From Symbiodinium natans (Eukaryota > Sar > Dinophyceae > Suessiales > Symbiodiniaceae): 64,000 bases of DNA. The position numbers and the translations under genes were made by a program. Shown piece by piece: positions 32,653-42,779 of this stretch. The stretch's first letter is position 1. The number at the start of each line of letters is the position of its first letter. Location of the stretch: assembly GCA_905221605.1 (NCBI GenBank), contig CAJNDS010002175.1:347501-411500 (forward strand), read 5' to 3'. The notes below the pieces were generated by a model that had not been told where the DNA came from, searched no databases, and saw nothing but the letters and a program-made list of their open reading frames with translations.

Positions 32653-33778
32653 TTGGGTTTCTAAGGATCCTAACTTAGGCTGTAAATGTCTTATAATTAT
32701 TGTTAGTATTGGGGGGGGGGGGGGGCCCTCCTTGTACTGAGATAAGGAGGTTCTCAGGGCCTGATTAAGTTGGGATAGAAGCCTTTGACTAATTGTTTTA
32801 TCCAGTAGCTACTGGCAACAACACATATTGATGTTAAACTAGGATGGCCATTAAAACCCACTGAAAAATCTTCCTAAATCTAATCCTCTTAAGCCCAATA
32901 AGGGAAAACAAGGGCCTACCTAGTAAAGGCTATAAGGCATCATTCAAGCTTGGTGAGTCCTGAACGGCGTACGCGGACGCGGCAACTGGGGGAGGGCTTG
33001 AGGGCTTTGGATATAGTGAAGACCTAAGGTGGGTACACTCAGGTTTAGGGTTTAGGGTTTAGGGTTTAGGGTTTAGGGTTTGAAAGTGCTTCTCATGAAA
33101 ATGCGGCCGAAGGTTTAACTAATGTACGCGGGCCAAGGTGAAACGCAAAACCCACAACCCTAAATCTAGAAACCCAATTTGGGACCTTAGAAATCCTGAA
33201 CTCTCTGAGCCCTCCTAATTAGACCCTGAGTCCTGAACCCTGAAATCTAAGCGACCCCTTAGAAAAGGACGGGTGGGCTTGCTCGTCTGGTGTTTTCCTA
33301 AACCCAGGACTGATAAGGGAATTCAAGGCAACCCAAACCCTAAAAAAAGGGAATACGGCCTACTCTGGGTCCTAGAAACCCTTCCATTCTGTGAAAGACT
33401 GTGGGCCGAGGGAAGGTGCTAAGACAATGATGTGCTAAGGGTTTCGGGTTTGGGGTTCAGGGGTTAGGGTTTAGGGGTCAGGGTTTAGGGTTTTGAGTTG
33501 AGGATTCCGGGTTTAGGGATCACGGTATACCTACCGCCTACCCCCTCCCCCCACTGCAGAGCTCAGAGGATTAGCAAGCTAGAGCAAAACGACTAGAGAT
33601 TCAAGCCTTACAGAACTCGTTCACCCCAACGATTTCTGACTTGGGGTGTATACATGTTCCCTGAGCCCTCTACCCTAAACCCTAAACCCTAAACCCTAAA
33701 CCCTAAACCCTAAACCCTAAACCCCCCTCCCTGCTTGCTGAGTTCCCTGAGCCTTTTACATCGGAAGCTGTGGCGCAG

Positions 33779-33861
33779 GCAAAGCTCTGCTCGACGTGTA
33801 CGAGGAGGCCACATCCATCTCGTCACGAGACCTCGAAGCTACGAGTCACGAATTTGAAGGG
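33779..33861 (+). CDS. Exon-like fragment ALLDVYEEATSISSRDLE
   Basis: Plus strand: GGCGCAG|GC, then KALLDVYEEATSISSRDLEA, TSHEFEG. The minus strand is closed here, which supports plus. Then repeats. Confidence 0.35.
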
Positions 33862-34565
33862 GGTTGTTGGGGGTTAAGGGCTTATAGGGTGTTTAGGATT
33901 TAGGGTTTAGGGTCTAGGGTTGAGGCACGAATTTGGGTTTTTTTTTGGGGGGTTAAGGGCTTATAGGGTCTATAGGGTTTAGAGTTTAGGGTTTAGGGTT
34001 TGTTTGGGGGTTAAGGGCTTATAGGGTCTATAGGGTTTAGGGTTTAGGGTTTAGGGTTTACGAATTTGGGGTTTTTCTTTGGGGTTCAGGGTTTAGGGTA
34101 TATTGGGTTTAGGGTTTTATGTTTTAGGGTTTAGGGTTTAGGGTTTAGGGTTTGGGGTTTGGGGTCTACCGGGTCTGCGGTGGATGTACCTAAATCGGGT
34201 ACACGTGGGCTGCTCAGCACATCCTACATGAGGACGATTTAAGCACTTTAGGGCTTTGCAGCTCAGGTGTGAACAGCTTCTCTGCTTTTTTGCGTTTAGG
34301 TCTTGGCACCCCTAAACCCTAGAGCCCGATGCGCCCCTGTAGTTTGGAGCCCCACCATTTTTAGGGCGGTTTAGGGTTCGTGCTCTTCTAAACCCTGACT
34401 AAACAACAAAAAGTGACCACGGGACCTTCATGGACTGTGTGGCTTACTACTTCTAAACCCTAAATTCTAAACACCCTAAACCCTAAACCCTAAACCCTAA
34501 ACCCTAGACCCTAAACCCTAAACCCCAAACCCTAAACCCTAAATCCTAAACCCTAAACACCAAAC

Positions 34566-34628
34566 CCAGGCATCTGAGCCGTGAGCTTGGGCGTCACGCC
34601 AAGGCTGGACCATCCCCTCAGTGAGGAC
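34566..34628 (-). CDS. Exon-like fragment VLTEGMVQPWRDAQAHGSDA
   Basis: Minus strand: TTCGCCGGCAG|GTCCTC is a good acceptor. It then reads VLTEGMVQPWRDAQAHGSDA into the repeat flank. Unrecognised. Confidence 0.35.
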
Positions 34629-34724
34629 CTGCCGGCGAAAATCAGCCCCAAGCCCACAGCCTGAATCTAAGGGCAGTTGGCTTCGGGTTTAGGGTTTAGG
34701 GTTTAGGGTTTAGGCCCGTAAATG

Positions 34725-34825
34725 GGGACCCGTTCATATACCCGATAATACCCTAGGGCCCACACGTCAAAGCCCTTGAAAGAAGGCAAGGCACCATATT
34801 AAGGAACCATGCAACTCCCCTTAGA
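34725..34825. mobile_element. MITE C, third copy (eroded left end)
   Basis: Shares CCTTGAAAGAAGGCAAGGCACC and ATTAAGGAACCATGCAACTCCCCTTA with the copy at 23609. Confidence 0.35.
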
Positions 34826-34877
34826 CCCAACTCCTGCACACTGCCCCACAGTATCCTCCAACAAGAGCCTAAGGGAC

Positions 34878-35000
34878 TAGGTTGCCCAGTAACCTAGGAT
34901 TAAAAAGGGTGCCCTTTTTTGCTTAAAGGGGTTTATAAGGGAACCTAAACCCCCAAGAAAGGGAATAAGGGTACTACCGGGCATCCTAGAGGATTACATC
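34878..35000. mobile_element. MITE I family
   Basis: GGTTGCCCAGTAACCTAGGATT, AAAAAGGGTGCCC at left and GGGCATCCTAGAGG at right. The first motif also occurs at 19249-19290. The companion motif GAACCTAGAACC-ACAA...GGGTGCCAC-GGGCTGCCAAG is at 20908-20975 and 53755-53815, so this is a repeated family. Confidence 0.4.
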
Positions 35001-35466
35001 ATCTCCAAAGGGTATAGGAAGTTCTAGATAGGGATTCTTTCGCAAAGCCTCAAGGACAATCCCAAATCTGGCGCTTACAAACACAAAAAGGGGGTTTAGG
35101 GCTTACCCTAAACCCTAAACCCTAAACCCTGAACCCTAAACCCTAAACCCTCGACCCTATCTTGGCAATGGGGGATGTCATGCTTCGGTCTGGATGACCC
35201 GAGTTTCGAAGATTGCGGGCAGCAGCGAACTTGAAGGCTCAGGGAACTTGTGCTAAGTAGGGTTTAGGGCTCACGGAACGTGGCAAGTGTGCCAGTGCCC
35301 TATGTCTCACTGTGTGGGGTTACCCTGAGACATACTTAGGGTTTAGGGTTTAGGGTTTAGGGGTTAGGGTTTAGGGTTTAGGGTTTAGGGTTTAGGGTTT
35401 AGGGTTTAGGGTTTAGGGTTTAGGGTTTAGGCTCATACTGAGAAAACAGCCTACCTACGGTAACCG

Positions 35467-35508
35467 CAAGTCGACCAGGGCCACTTCTACGTCCACAAGC
35501 AACAGCCC
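35467..35508 (+). CDS. Exon-like fragment QVDQGHFYVHKQQP
   Basis: Short plus reading between a TTTAGGG and a CCCTAAA array. Weak. Confidence 0.2.
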
Positions 35509-36112
35509 TCAACCCTCAGCCTTCAACCCAAAACCCAGAACCCCTAACCCCAAAACCCTGTACCCCTAAACCCTAAACCCTAAATCCTATATCCCTAAAC
35601 CCTAAACCCTAAACCCTATACCCCTGAACCCTAAACCCTAAACCCTAAACCCTAAACCCTAAACCCTAAACCCTAAACCCTTCCCCACCCTAAACCCTAA
35701 TGAAACTTGCCCCCCTTCCTCTCTCTCTCGTGAAATAACCTTATGGCAAGCTTCGGATCCAAGATTTTTGGGCCTGGTTGGGTTTAGGGTTTAGGGTTTA
35801 GGGTTTAGGGTTTAGGGTTTAGGGTTCAGGGTTTTAGGGTTGTAGGGCTTTAGGGTTTAGGTTTAGGGCTTAGGGCTCAGGGTGGAACAAGGGTTTAGGG
35901 TCAGGAGCGTTGCCCTGCGCCAGGCCTCAGCGAAGTCTCCGAGCCTTGAGAGGTGCAGCGAAAGCTCCCTAAACCCTAGCCCTAAAGCCTAAACTCTAAA
36001 CCTTAAGCCCTAAACCTAAACCCTAAACCCTAAACCCTAAACCCTAAACCCTAAACCCTAAACCCTAAACCCTAAACCCTAAACCCTAAACCCTAAACCC
36101 TAAACCCTAAAC

Positions 36113-36755
36113 TTGGGTTCGGCCGGTCCACACTAACAGTCACCACCAGCAGACCCACAAATAAAAGCACCCGGTAAATGCCAAAAAATTGACTGAGATT
36201 CCTGCTATTCCTGGTGCTATTCCTGGTGCTATTTTTTGTGATATTGTTTGTGCTATTTCTGGTGCTATTCCTGGTGCTATTTCTGGTGCTATTTTTTGTG
36301 CTATTGTTTGTGCTATTTCTGGTGCTATTTTTTGTGATATTGTTTGTGCTATTTCTGGTGCTATTTCTGGTGCTGTTGCTGGTGCTATGTGACTAACAAT
36401 CACCATCAGCAGACCCACAAAAAACAGCACCCGGTAAATGCTAAGCTGATAAAATTGCCTAGGATTCCTGGTGCTATTTCTGGTGCTATTGTTTGTGCTA
36501 TTTCTGGTGCTATTTTTTGTGCTATTGTTTGTGCTATTTCTGGTGCTATTTTTTGTGCTATTGTTTGTGCTATTTCTGGTGCTATTTCTGGTGCTGTTGC
36601 TGGTGCTATGTGACTAACAGTCACCACCAGCAGACCCACAAAAATAAGCACCCGGTAAATGCTAAAATTGACTGGGATTCCTGGTGCTATTTTTGGCCTG
36701 TGTGTTATAAGGCCACGGCGTTATTTGACTGTTAGTGTGGACCGGCCGAACCCAA
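36113..36755. mobile_element. Element M: 643-bp inverted-repeat element in a telomere-type array
   Basis: Perfect 30-bp terminal inverted repeats (36113-36142 and 36726-36755, outer end TTGGGTTCGGCCGGTCC). Array sequence CCCTAAAC abuts both outer ends, so the target duplication is 1, 8 or 15 bp; 8 bp would fit hAT- or P-type elements. Inside, a unit beginning CTAACAGTCACCACCAGCAG recurs at 36133, 36393 and 36614, separated by a 12-bp minisatellite (GTGCTATTTCTG and variants). No transposase is encoded, so it is non-autonomous. Confidence 0.8.
36208..36607. repeat. 12-bp minisatellite inside element M
   Basis: Two blocks (36208-36386, 36467-36607) of GGTGCTATTTCT / TGTGCTATTTTT-type 12-mers. 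Because 12 is a multiple of three, several frames on both strands stay open and read as simple repeats (for example GAISGAIFCAI); these are not genes. Confidence 0.75.
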
Positions 36756-37241
36756 CCCTAAACCCTAAACCGTCAGCTCTCTGAATCAGAGTCCCCTTTT
36801 GCGGGGGTCCTCTTTGCAAGGTGCCGTAGTATTCAGTCAACCCCCAGAAAGGGACCCGAATTTCGAGAACTATACCCATGTACGAAAATTATATACTTGG
36901 GCTTTAAGTGCGTAAATAAGAAATATACTTGGTTTAAAAGTGCCTAAATATGCAATATACTTGGGCTTTAAGCACCTACAGTTTCCTAAAGAGGGAATAT
37001 GCTTCGGCGTTATGGCATCTCCGATATCATGAACTTGGCCCCTATGTATAAAATCAGGGTGCCGTGGAGGGGGTTGGGGTTTAATGACCCTAAACCCTAA
37101 ACCCTAAACCCTAAACCCTAAACCCTACACCCTAAACCCTAAACCACTTCAACCCTAAACTCTAAACCAGGGGTTGGGGCTTAGGGCCTTTGGGGCAACT
37201 CGGGGGCTTTTGGGGCACCCTAAGCTATATACTATATGTAC

Positions 37242-37272
<31 letters not shown>

Positions 37273-37800
37273 GACCATGCTCTGCTAGGAGGTTTAATCT
37301 CAGAAAAGCAAACTTCAAGCAACCTGGGGAGAGGAAATGAGCAAATGTACTTTTGAATCGGAGAACCATGTATGTACGGACTGTAATGTGAGCCCGAAAC
37401 CCCTACGCCCTAAACCCCAAACTCCACACTGGGCTTTACTCCCACTCCCCCCCACCTTATGTTTCTTCCTAATTCTTAGGTAGCACTGTAAGCCAACCCC
37501 ACATCCCAGCCACCACCCAAATTCATAACCCTCATCCAAAACACGACCTCCTTTCTGCCCGAACCCAGACAACGATTCTATCCTCTACCCATACAAAACT
37601 CTCTCAGTCCCAAACGGCGGCAGCCAGGTCCGCACCCTTTTTTCAACAACCAAACGCAACCTGAACTCGGAGTAGCCTTCTCCCTTATCCAGCCGCAAGT
37701 CCTCAGTAGCACGCCGAAGCTTTCAAAAAACATGTTTCCAGGTATGGCCCGCTTAGAGCTCCACCAATGAAGCTCGCGCACGATCCCTCATGAAACCTGA
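36756..37800. other. Array-poor spacer 3' of the ankyrin gene
   Basis: 36890-36990 has three copies of ATATACTTGGGCTTTAAGTGC-TAAAT-like sequence, related to MITE D. CCCTAAA at 37087-37145. (GA)n at 37241-37272. 37390-37800 is unique, C-rich on plus and without a convincing ORF; it may include the 3' untranslated region of the minus-strand ankyrin gene. Confidence 0.5.
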
Positions 37801-38078
37801 GGACATCCTGCCGACTTAACTTACGTGAGGCTTTCCGGCCTGACGTGCGCCTCCATCATTCTACACAGCTTCGCTCCAATCGTGCGGATTCGACCCGGCG
37901 CATGCACCTGCGCCATTTCACGGTACGTCTGGCCCGTAAATCGGTATATTCACTGTATATCTCATATCACCATGACCTTCACGTACTTGCGCGACCGTCA
38001 CACGGCCACTCAGCAAGTGTCGGTGCAACCCATGTTGTGTGCACATCTTCAGTATCTGCATCCAAGCAGCCACGTTCT

Positions 38079-39092
38079 TCAAGTGCTAGAAGCTTGTTTC
38101 AACCAAATGCCAACCACCCAAGGCACATATGGATTGCAGAACAGAAGAGGAACGTATGCGACACAGCTGGGAAACCTAAAATATGAGGCACCAAAAACTC
38201 GAGCGAGTGTCCAAACCATTGTGCCAATCATTCTGCTCCACACTGGCTGCTCCCCCAACCACACCTGAAAGCCGATAGTTCCCCTGCTCATCTGATCGTC
38301 CACCGCTCTGCGGAAAGCGATTGTTAAAATGGGGGGCCTCGCCCAGTTAAATGAAGTCCCCAATGCATCGAGGCCAATGGCGAGAAAGAACGCCTGCAAG
38401 TGCCAGAAAGAACCCTCAATTACTTTAGGAAGCAAAGATGCATGCCCAGCAGCTGTCAGGTTACGTTCCTGCGGCAATACACACATGTCCAAACAGCAGC
38501 TGCTCCACAGGCCAAATGCCACAAAAATGTCAAACGAACCACTTGCAAGCAGTCCCCATCGATACGCACCTCGAAGGAGCAAGAGCACCTGGATGTTCCA
38601 GCCAGCCAGAGCCGACATCTCTGGTGTCCAACCGAAACACTTGATGTTCCTGTCCGCGCCGGCTTCGAGGAGCAAGCGCACAACCTCAACGTGGCCAGCG
38701 GCGCAGGCCGCGATAAGCGGGGGAAATACATCACCGAAGATGTTCGGATCCACTGGCAGCTGCAGAATCTCCTCAGCAACAGCAAGGTTGCCAGCAGCAC
38801 ACGCTTCCGTAAGGGCCAAAACCCTCGGTCGCCATGACTGAAGCTGGTCTGAACAGGCGTTGAAATAGGGCAGAAGAACAATCTGCAAGTCGATGGGTGC
38901 TGCTAGCCCATTTAGGCGATCGCTGTCTTCTAGCACACAGCCATTGTGTATGAGCCGCTGTCTGAACCGCGAATGCCCACAAAGCCGATGTAGGCGCTTT
39001 TTCAGCGCCCGCACACTTTTCACGTCCGCCACAGGTAGCGTCGCCAAGGCCTCGCCTGCAGTTGTCCACACAACCACCTGTCGAGCTGACAT
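38079..39092 (-). CDS. Ubiquitin-like plus ankyrin-repeat protein, single exon
   Basis: Intron-free ORF of 337 residues with a clear ATG. Residues about 4-75 look like a ubiquitin-like fold of the dinoflagellate type (VKSVRALKKRLHRLCGHSRF, then IDLQIVLL). Residues about 92-185 give two or three ankyrin repeats, the best being PLIAACAAGHVEVVRLLLEA. The C-terminal 150 residues are hydrophobic and Trp/Phe-rich, and no domain was recognised. Such UBL-ankyrin proteins are abundant in dinoflagellate proteomes; they are thought to be protein-interaction scaffolds, and no enzyme motif is present. The gene stands alone in about 2 kb of DNA almost free of TTTAGGG arrays, which with the lack of introns would fit a retroposed copy. 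Plus-strand ORFs opposite it are shadows. Confidence 0.75.
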   Translation of the reverse strand: MSARQVVVWTTAGEALATLPVADVKSVRALKKRLHRLCGHSRFRQRLIHNGCVLEDSDRLNGLAAPIDLQIVLLPYFNACSDQLQSWRPRVLALTEACAAGNLAVAEEILQLPVDPNIFGDVFPPLIAACAAGHVEVVRLLLEAGADRNIKCFGWTPEMSALAGWNIQVLLLLRGAYRWGLLASGSFDIFVAFGLWSSCCLDMCVLPQERNLTAAGHASLLPKVIEGSFWHLQAFFLAIGLDALGTSFNWARPPILTIAFRRAVDDQMSRGTIGFQVWLGEQPVWSRMIGTMVWTLARVFGASYFRFPSCVAYVPLLFCNPYVPWVVGIWLKQASST

Positions 39093-40234
39093 ACTTGCAG
39101 GTTCATGGGTACTTGCAACCCCAAGTCATGAGTCTACTTCTAGAACCTACTTCGAGGACGTAAGGGGCTTCTAAGTACAGCTATAGCTGGGGTGACACGA
39201 AGCCGACCCAAACCCTGGGGTTTTCAGGGTTTTCAGGGTTTAGGGTCTTCAGAGTTTAGATAGGATGTCGCTCGCGGAAACTGGCTGAACCTGAAGTCTC
39301 GGCATATGTGGCACTGCCCTTGAGCCACGAACTCTTCCAAGCAAAGCTGTGAGGAGCTTTTCTGGGGTTGAGTGTAAGGTTAGGTTGAAAGACAATACAC
39401 GGCCTCTTGCCAGATCAAATACCGCCGGGCCCTACGCCAAGCGAATGAACCCGACACTCCGATGGCATTCGGGACTTAGGTTTAGGGCTAAGGGTTAAGG
39501 GTTAAGTGGCAACAGAACCAGCAAAGCACAATGCACAACAGACTGCAAACGCGGACACAGCAACAAACAACCAATCATCGAACTCAGCATGCGAAAATAA
39601 TAACCCCCCTTATGATCATCTTCTACAACTAAACCCTAAACCCTAAACCCTAAACCCTAAATGGGGCATGAAGTGAACTGGGAGATGACCCATTGCTTGC
39701 AACTCCCTAAAGCCTAAGCCCTAAACCTTTCTATGGCCTCGTCTAGGTCCCCCAGCTGGGAGGGGATCCGAAACTTGGAAGCCCCCCCCCCCCCCCCCAA
39801 GGCAGGTTTAGGGTTCAGAGTTTAGGGCTTAAGGTTCAGGGTTTAGGGTTTAGAGTTAAGGTTTAGGGCTTTAGGAGTAGGGTTTGGACCCCCCCACTTC
39901 CCCCCCACTTGCGGAAACAGGTCAGGAAGCTTTAGGTTCAGGGTTCAGGGTTCAGGGGTCAGGGTTCAGGGGTCAGGGTTCAGGGTTTAGGGTTTAGGGT
40001 TTAGGGTTTAAGGTTTAGGGCTTAAGGAGTAGGGTTTGGAGCTCTACGAGCAGACTCTACCCCAAAAAACCCAAACCTAAAACCAATCAAGAAACCAACC
40101 CCCCCTTGGGAGCGTGCCATAGCTTCTTTCGGCTTTAGGGTTTTCGGGGCGTTAAACCCTAAACCCTAAACCCTAAACCCTAAACCCTAAACCCTAAACC
40201 CTAAACCCTAAACCCTAAACCCTAAACCCTAAAC

Positions 40235-40326
40235 CCGAAACTCAACTTGACGGCTTCTTCTAGCCCCGGGGCTTCCGAGGCCCAGGCCCGAGCGAGAGGC
40301 ATCATCCGACATGCTTCGATACGCCC
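40235..40326 (-). CDS. Exon-like fragment GRIEACRMMPLARAWASEAP
   Basis: Minus strand: after CCCAAG it reads GRIEACRMMPLARAWASEAP, then GLEEAVKLSF. Lies exactly between two long CCCTAAA arrays. Confidence 0.35.
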
Positions 40327-40460
40327 CTTGGGATACCCGCACTGGCCGCGGTGAGCACCCTAAACCCTAAACCCTAAACCCTAAACCCTAAACCCTAAAC
40401 CCTAAACCCTAAACCCTTGAATCCTAAAACCAAGGCTTCCTCCGCGCTCTTCAAGAGTTA

Positions 40461-40514
40461 GGGTCGTCTCGCAACGTCGCCTAGCACCTTGCGAGGCATC
40501 ACGTCGAACAGGAA
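40461..40514 (-). CDS. Exon-like fragment FLFDVMPRKVLGDVARR
   Basis: Minus strand reads FLFDVMPRKVLGDVARR from near acceptor CAAAG|C. Lies next to the 40235 fragment across a 40-bp-plus array. Could belong to the same gene. Confidence 0.3.
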
Positions 40515-40851
40515 GCTTTGTGAAGTGCAACACCCAGGTTCTAATTCACCCTAAACCCTAAACCCTAAACCCTAAAATCTTATCACTAAACCCTAAACCC
40601 TGTAAACTATAAACCGTATTGACTCTATAAAGCCTATAAACCGCACCATAGGAGCCGAGAGCCTTCGAAACTGCTCGTCCCAGTCTCTTCGAGAAGACGG
40701 CTGCAGTCATCCGGAAGGAAGATGGGGGGTTTCCGAAATTAGGGTGTCCTTGCTAGGGGTCCCTTTGAGGATTCTATTCTAGTTGGGGTAGGGTACCCGT
40801 GTTTCGGGAAATGCTTCTAGATCAGCAACTCTCGTTAACTTGCGGAGCCGT

Positions 40852-40882
40852 TTTTTTTTTTTTTTTTTGGGGGGGGGGGGGG
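40852..40882. repeat. T-run/G-run junction tract
   Basis: About 17 T directly followed by 14 G, then TACCC. The same structure occurs at 21305-21338, 28518-28561 and 47211-47236, and on the opposite strand at 47547-47579 and 6928-6943. Confidence 0.75.
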
Positions 40883-42307
40883 TACCCGAACGATAAGGCT
40901 AATGGGCATTTGGTGGTCTACCCTAAACCCTAAACCCTAAACCCTAAACCCTAAACCCTAAATGTATGGGGGGTAGCCGAATCAGAGCCGGGAGCCCTAA
41001 ATGGAAACCTGAAGCGAAGAGCTCACTCGGGCTTCAGCTAGAGGGTTCGGGTTTTGGCTTGGGGTTTAGGGTTTAGGGTTTAGGGTTGAGGGTTCAGGGT
41101 TCAGGGTTCAGGGCTTAGAGCTTAGGAAGCCACATTCCAAGCACGGTTTGCATGGTCCAAGGGGCCCGTGTCCCCAGAAAGCCGGACGCCAAACCGCCAA
41201 ATGCGGCACGAAACATGCGGCCCAAGCCGCGGAAATCAACAAAAAACCCTGAACCCCAAAACCCTAAGCCCCACAAACCCTAAACCCTAAAATCCTAAGG
41301 AGCTTACGATTTTGGCGCTGCAGGCCTTTGTCATGCGCGGGCGTTGAACTGCGTCTTAGCTGTCATCCTGGTGTGCTTGGTGGGACCTGCGAGACTAAGT
41401 GGAGGGTTTAGGGTTTATGGGCTATGGGTTTAGGGTTTAGGGTTTAGGGTTTAGGGTTTAGGGGGGTTTGGGGCAAAGGGAAAAGGGAATGGGGTTTACG
41501 TTTTGAGGGAAGTCACCCTGTAACCAAGAAAAGCACACCCACACAGTTCACATACTTGTCGCACTTCATACGTGACGCACAGGACACTCACCCTAAGCCC
41601 CAATCCCTAAACCCTAAACCCCAAACCCGAAACCCTCCACCCCCAACCCTAAACCCTAAACCCTAAACCCTAAACCCTAAACCCTAAACCCTAAACCCTA
41701 AACCCTAAACCCTAAACCCTAAACCCTAGACTTTCGTGTTTGGGGGTGTAGGGAACCCACGAGTTCGCCTAACCCCACACCCCTAAACCTGCCTGCTCAT
41801 GCATTCCGTGGAACCCCCCCCTGCTTCAAAGCGTAGAACAAAGCAGACCCGGCCTAAACCCTGAACCCTGAACCCTGAACCCTGAACCCTAAACCCTAAA
41901 CCCTAAACCCTAGACCCTAAACCCTAAACCCTAAACCCTAAACCTGCCCGCCTGACACCCTAGGGTTTAGGGTTTGGGTGCTCGTCGCCCCATACCCTTT
42001 CGTGTATGCTTGTGGGGGCACCTTAGGACTAAAGGAAAGTACCATTCTCCCCCAAGCCACATAGAGTATGAGTATGGTGTTTGGGTCCCTAAACCCTAAA
42101 CCCTAAACCCTAAACCCTAAACCCTAGACCCTAAACCATAGGGAAATACCCTTATATACCCTAGACCTTACATAGGGGTGTAGTAGCTTTGCCCTGTAGG
42201 ACCTCCGAAAGATGTTCCTACTTTAAGCACAACAAATTTCTGTCCCAAGCCCTAAATCCTAAACCCTAAGCCCTCAACCCCAAAGCAACAGTCCAGGTAC
42301 ATTCTTT

Positions 42308-42440
42308 TGTTTAGGGTTTAGGGTTATAGGGTTATAGGGTTATAGGGTTATAGGGTTATAGGGTTATAGGGTTATAGGGTTATAGGGTTATAGGGTTATA
42401 GGGCTATAGGGTTATAGGGTTATAGGGTTACAGTGTTACA
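42308..42440 (+). repeat. TTATAGGG variant array
   Basis: About 15 GGGTTATA octamers in a row, ending in GTTACAG and GTTCAGGG variants. Pure octamer register shows local amplification of a variant unit. Confidence 0.85.
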
Positions 42441-42485
42441 GTGTTACAGGGTTCAGGGTTCAGGGGCTAGGGTTTAGGTCTCACT

Positions 42486-42590
42486 TAAAGTCCACCCGCT
42501 TCAGAAGATAGAGGCCCACCCGCGAGTGCAGGACTCTCGAACCTCAAGCGTGCACCGGCAGTTTCTGCCAACAGTTGTGCAGCTTGTGCA
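42486..42590 (-). CDS. Exon-like fragment AQAAQLLAETAGARLRFESP
   Basis: Minus strand reads CAQAAQLLAETAGARLRFES, then LAGGPLSSEAGGL and TAA. Plus is also open but less regular. If real, this would be a terminal exon. Confidence 0.3.
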
Positions 42591-42779
42591 CAATTCTGGA
42601 AGGGCTTTGGGTTAAGGGCTTAGAGGCTTTCTGGGGATTTAGGCCGTAACTATAGCGTTTCTGGCCTAGGGTTTAGGGTTAGACCCTAAACCCTGAGCCC
42701 TAGACACTTGTAATTAAGGCAAGGGTCCACTCTAAGACCGTGCAGTCAGCCCACATGATATGCACATGCCTTCATCGTG

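Larger units (their letters stand above)
32285..32736. mobile_element. MITE B4 with a nested insertion
   Basis: Left half TACAAGGAGAGCC...AAGTACCCTAAATTG ends at about 32340; the right half AATTGGGTTTCTAAGGATCC...GGGCCCTCCTTGTA resumes at about 32651. The gap is filled by another element. Confidence 0.6.
32740..36112. repeat. Telomere-type mosaic, segment 10
   Basis: TTTAGGG at 33040-33082, 34095-34150, 35338-35432 and 35780-35830; CCCTAAA at 33672-33722, 34465-34560, 35570-35690 and 36003-36112. 33890-34080 has three copies of GGTTAAGGGCTTATAGGGT-CTATAGGGTTTAG. 32740-32960 is AT-rich and array-free. Confidence 0.85.
39190..42300. repeat. Telomere-type mosaic, segment 11
   Basis: 39280-39480 unique. 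TTCAGGG/TTTAGGG at 39930-40020. CCCTAAA at 40153-40235, 40358-40420, 40920-40960, 41646-41730 and 41850-41945. Exon-like pieces lie exactly between the 40 kb arrays. Confidence 0.85.

Noticed and set aside
36140-36735. Several ORFs on both strands (GAISGAI, LVLFLVL and IAPEIAP types)
   Set aside because: They are readings of a 12-bp minisatellite inside element M; the period is a multiple of three, so open frames are expected.
37825-39174. Plus-strand ORFs of up to 170 codons
   Set aside because: Antisense shadows of the ubiquitin-like/ankyrin gene on the minus strand, or of its 3' flank.
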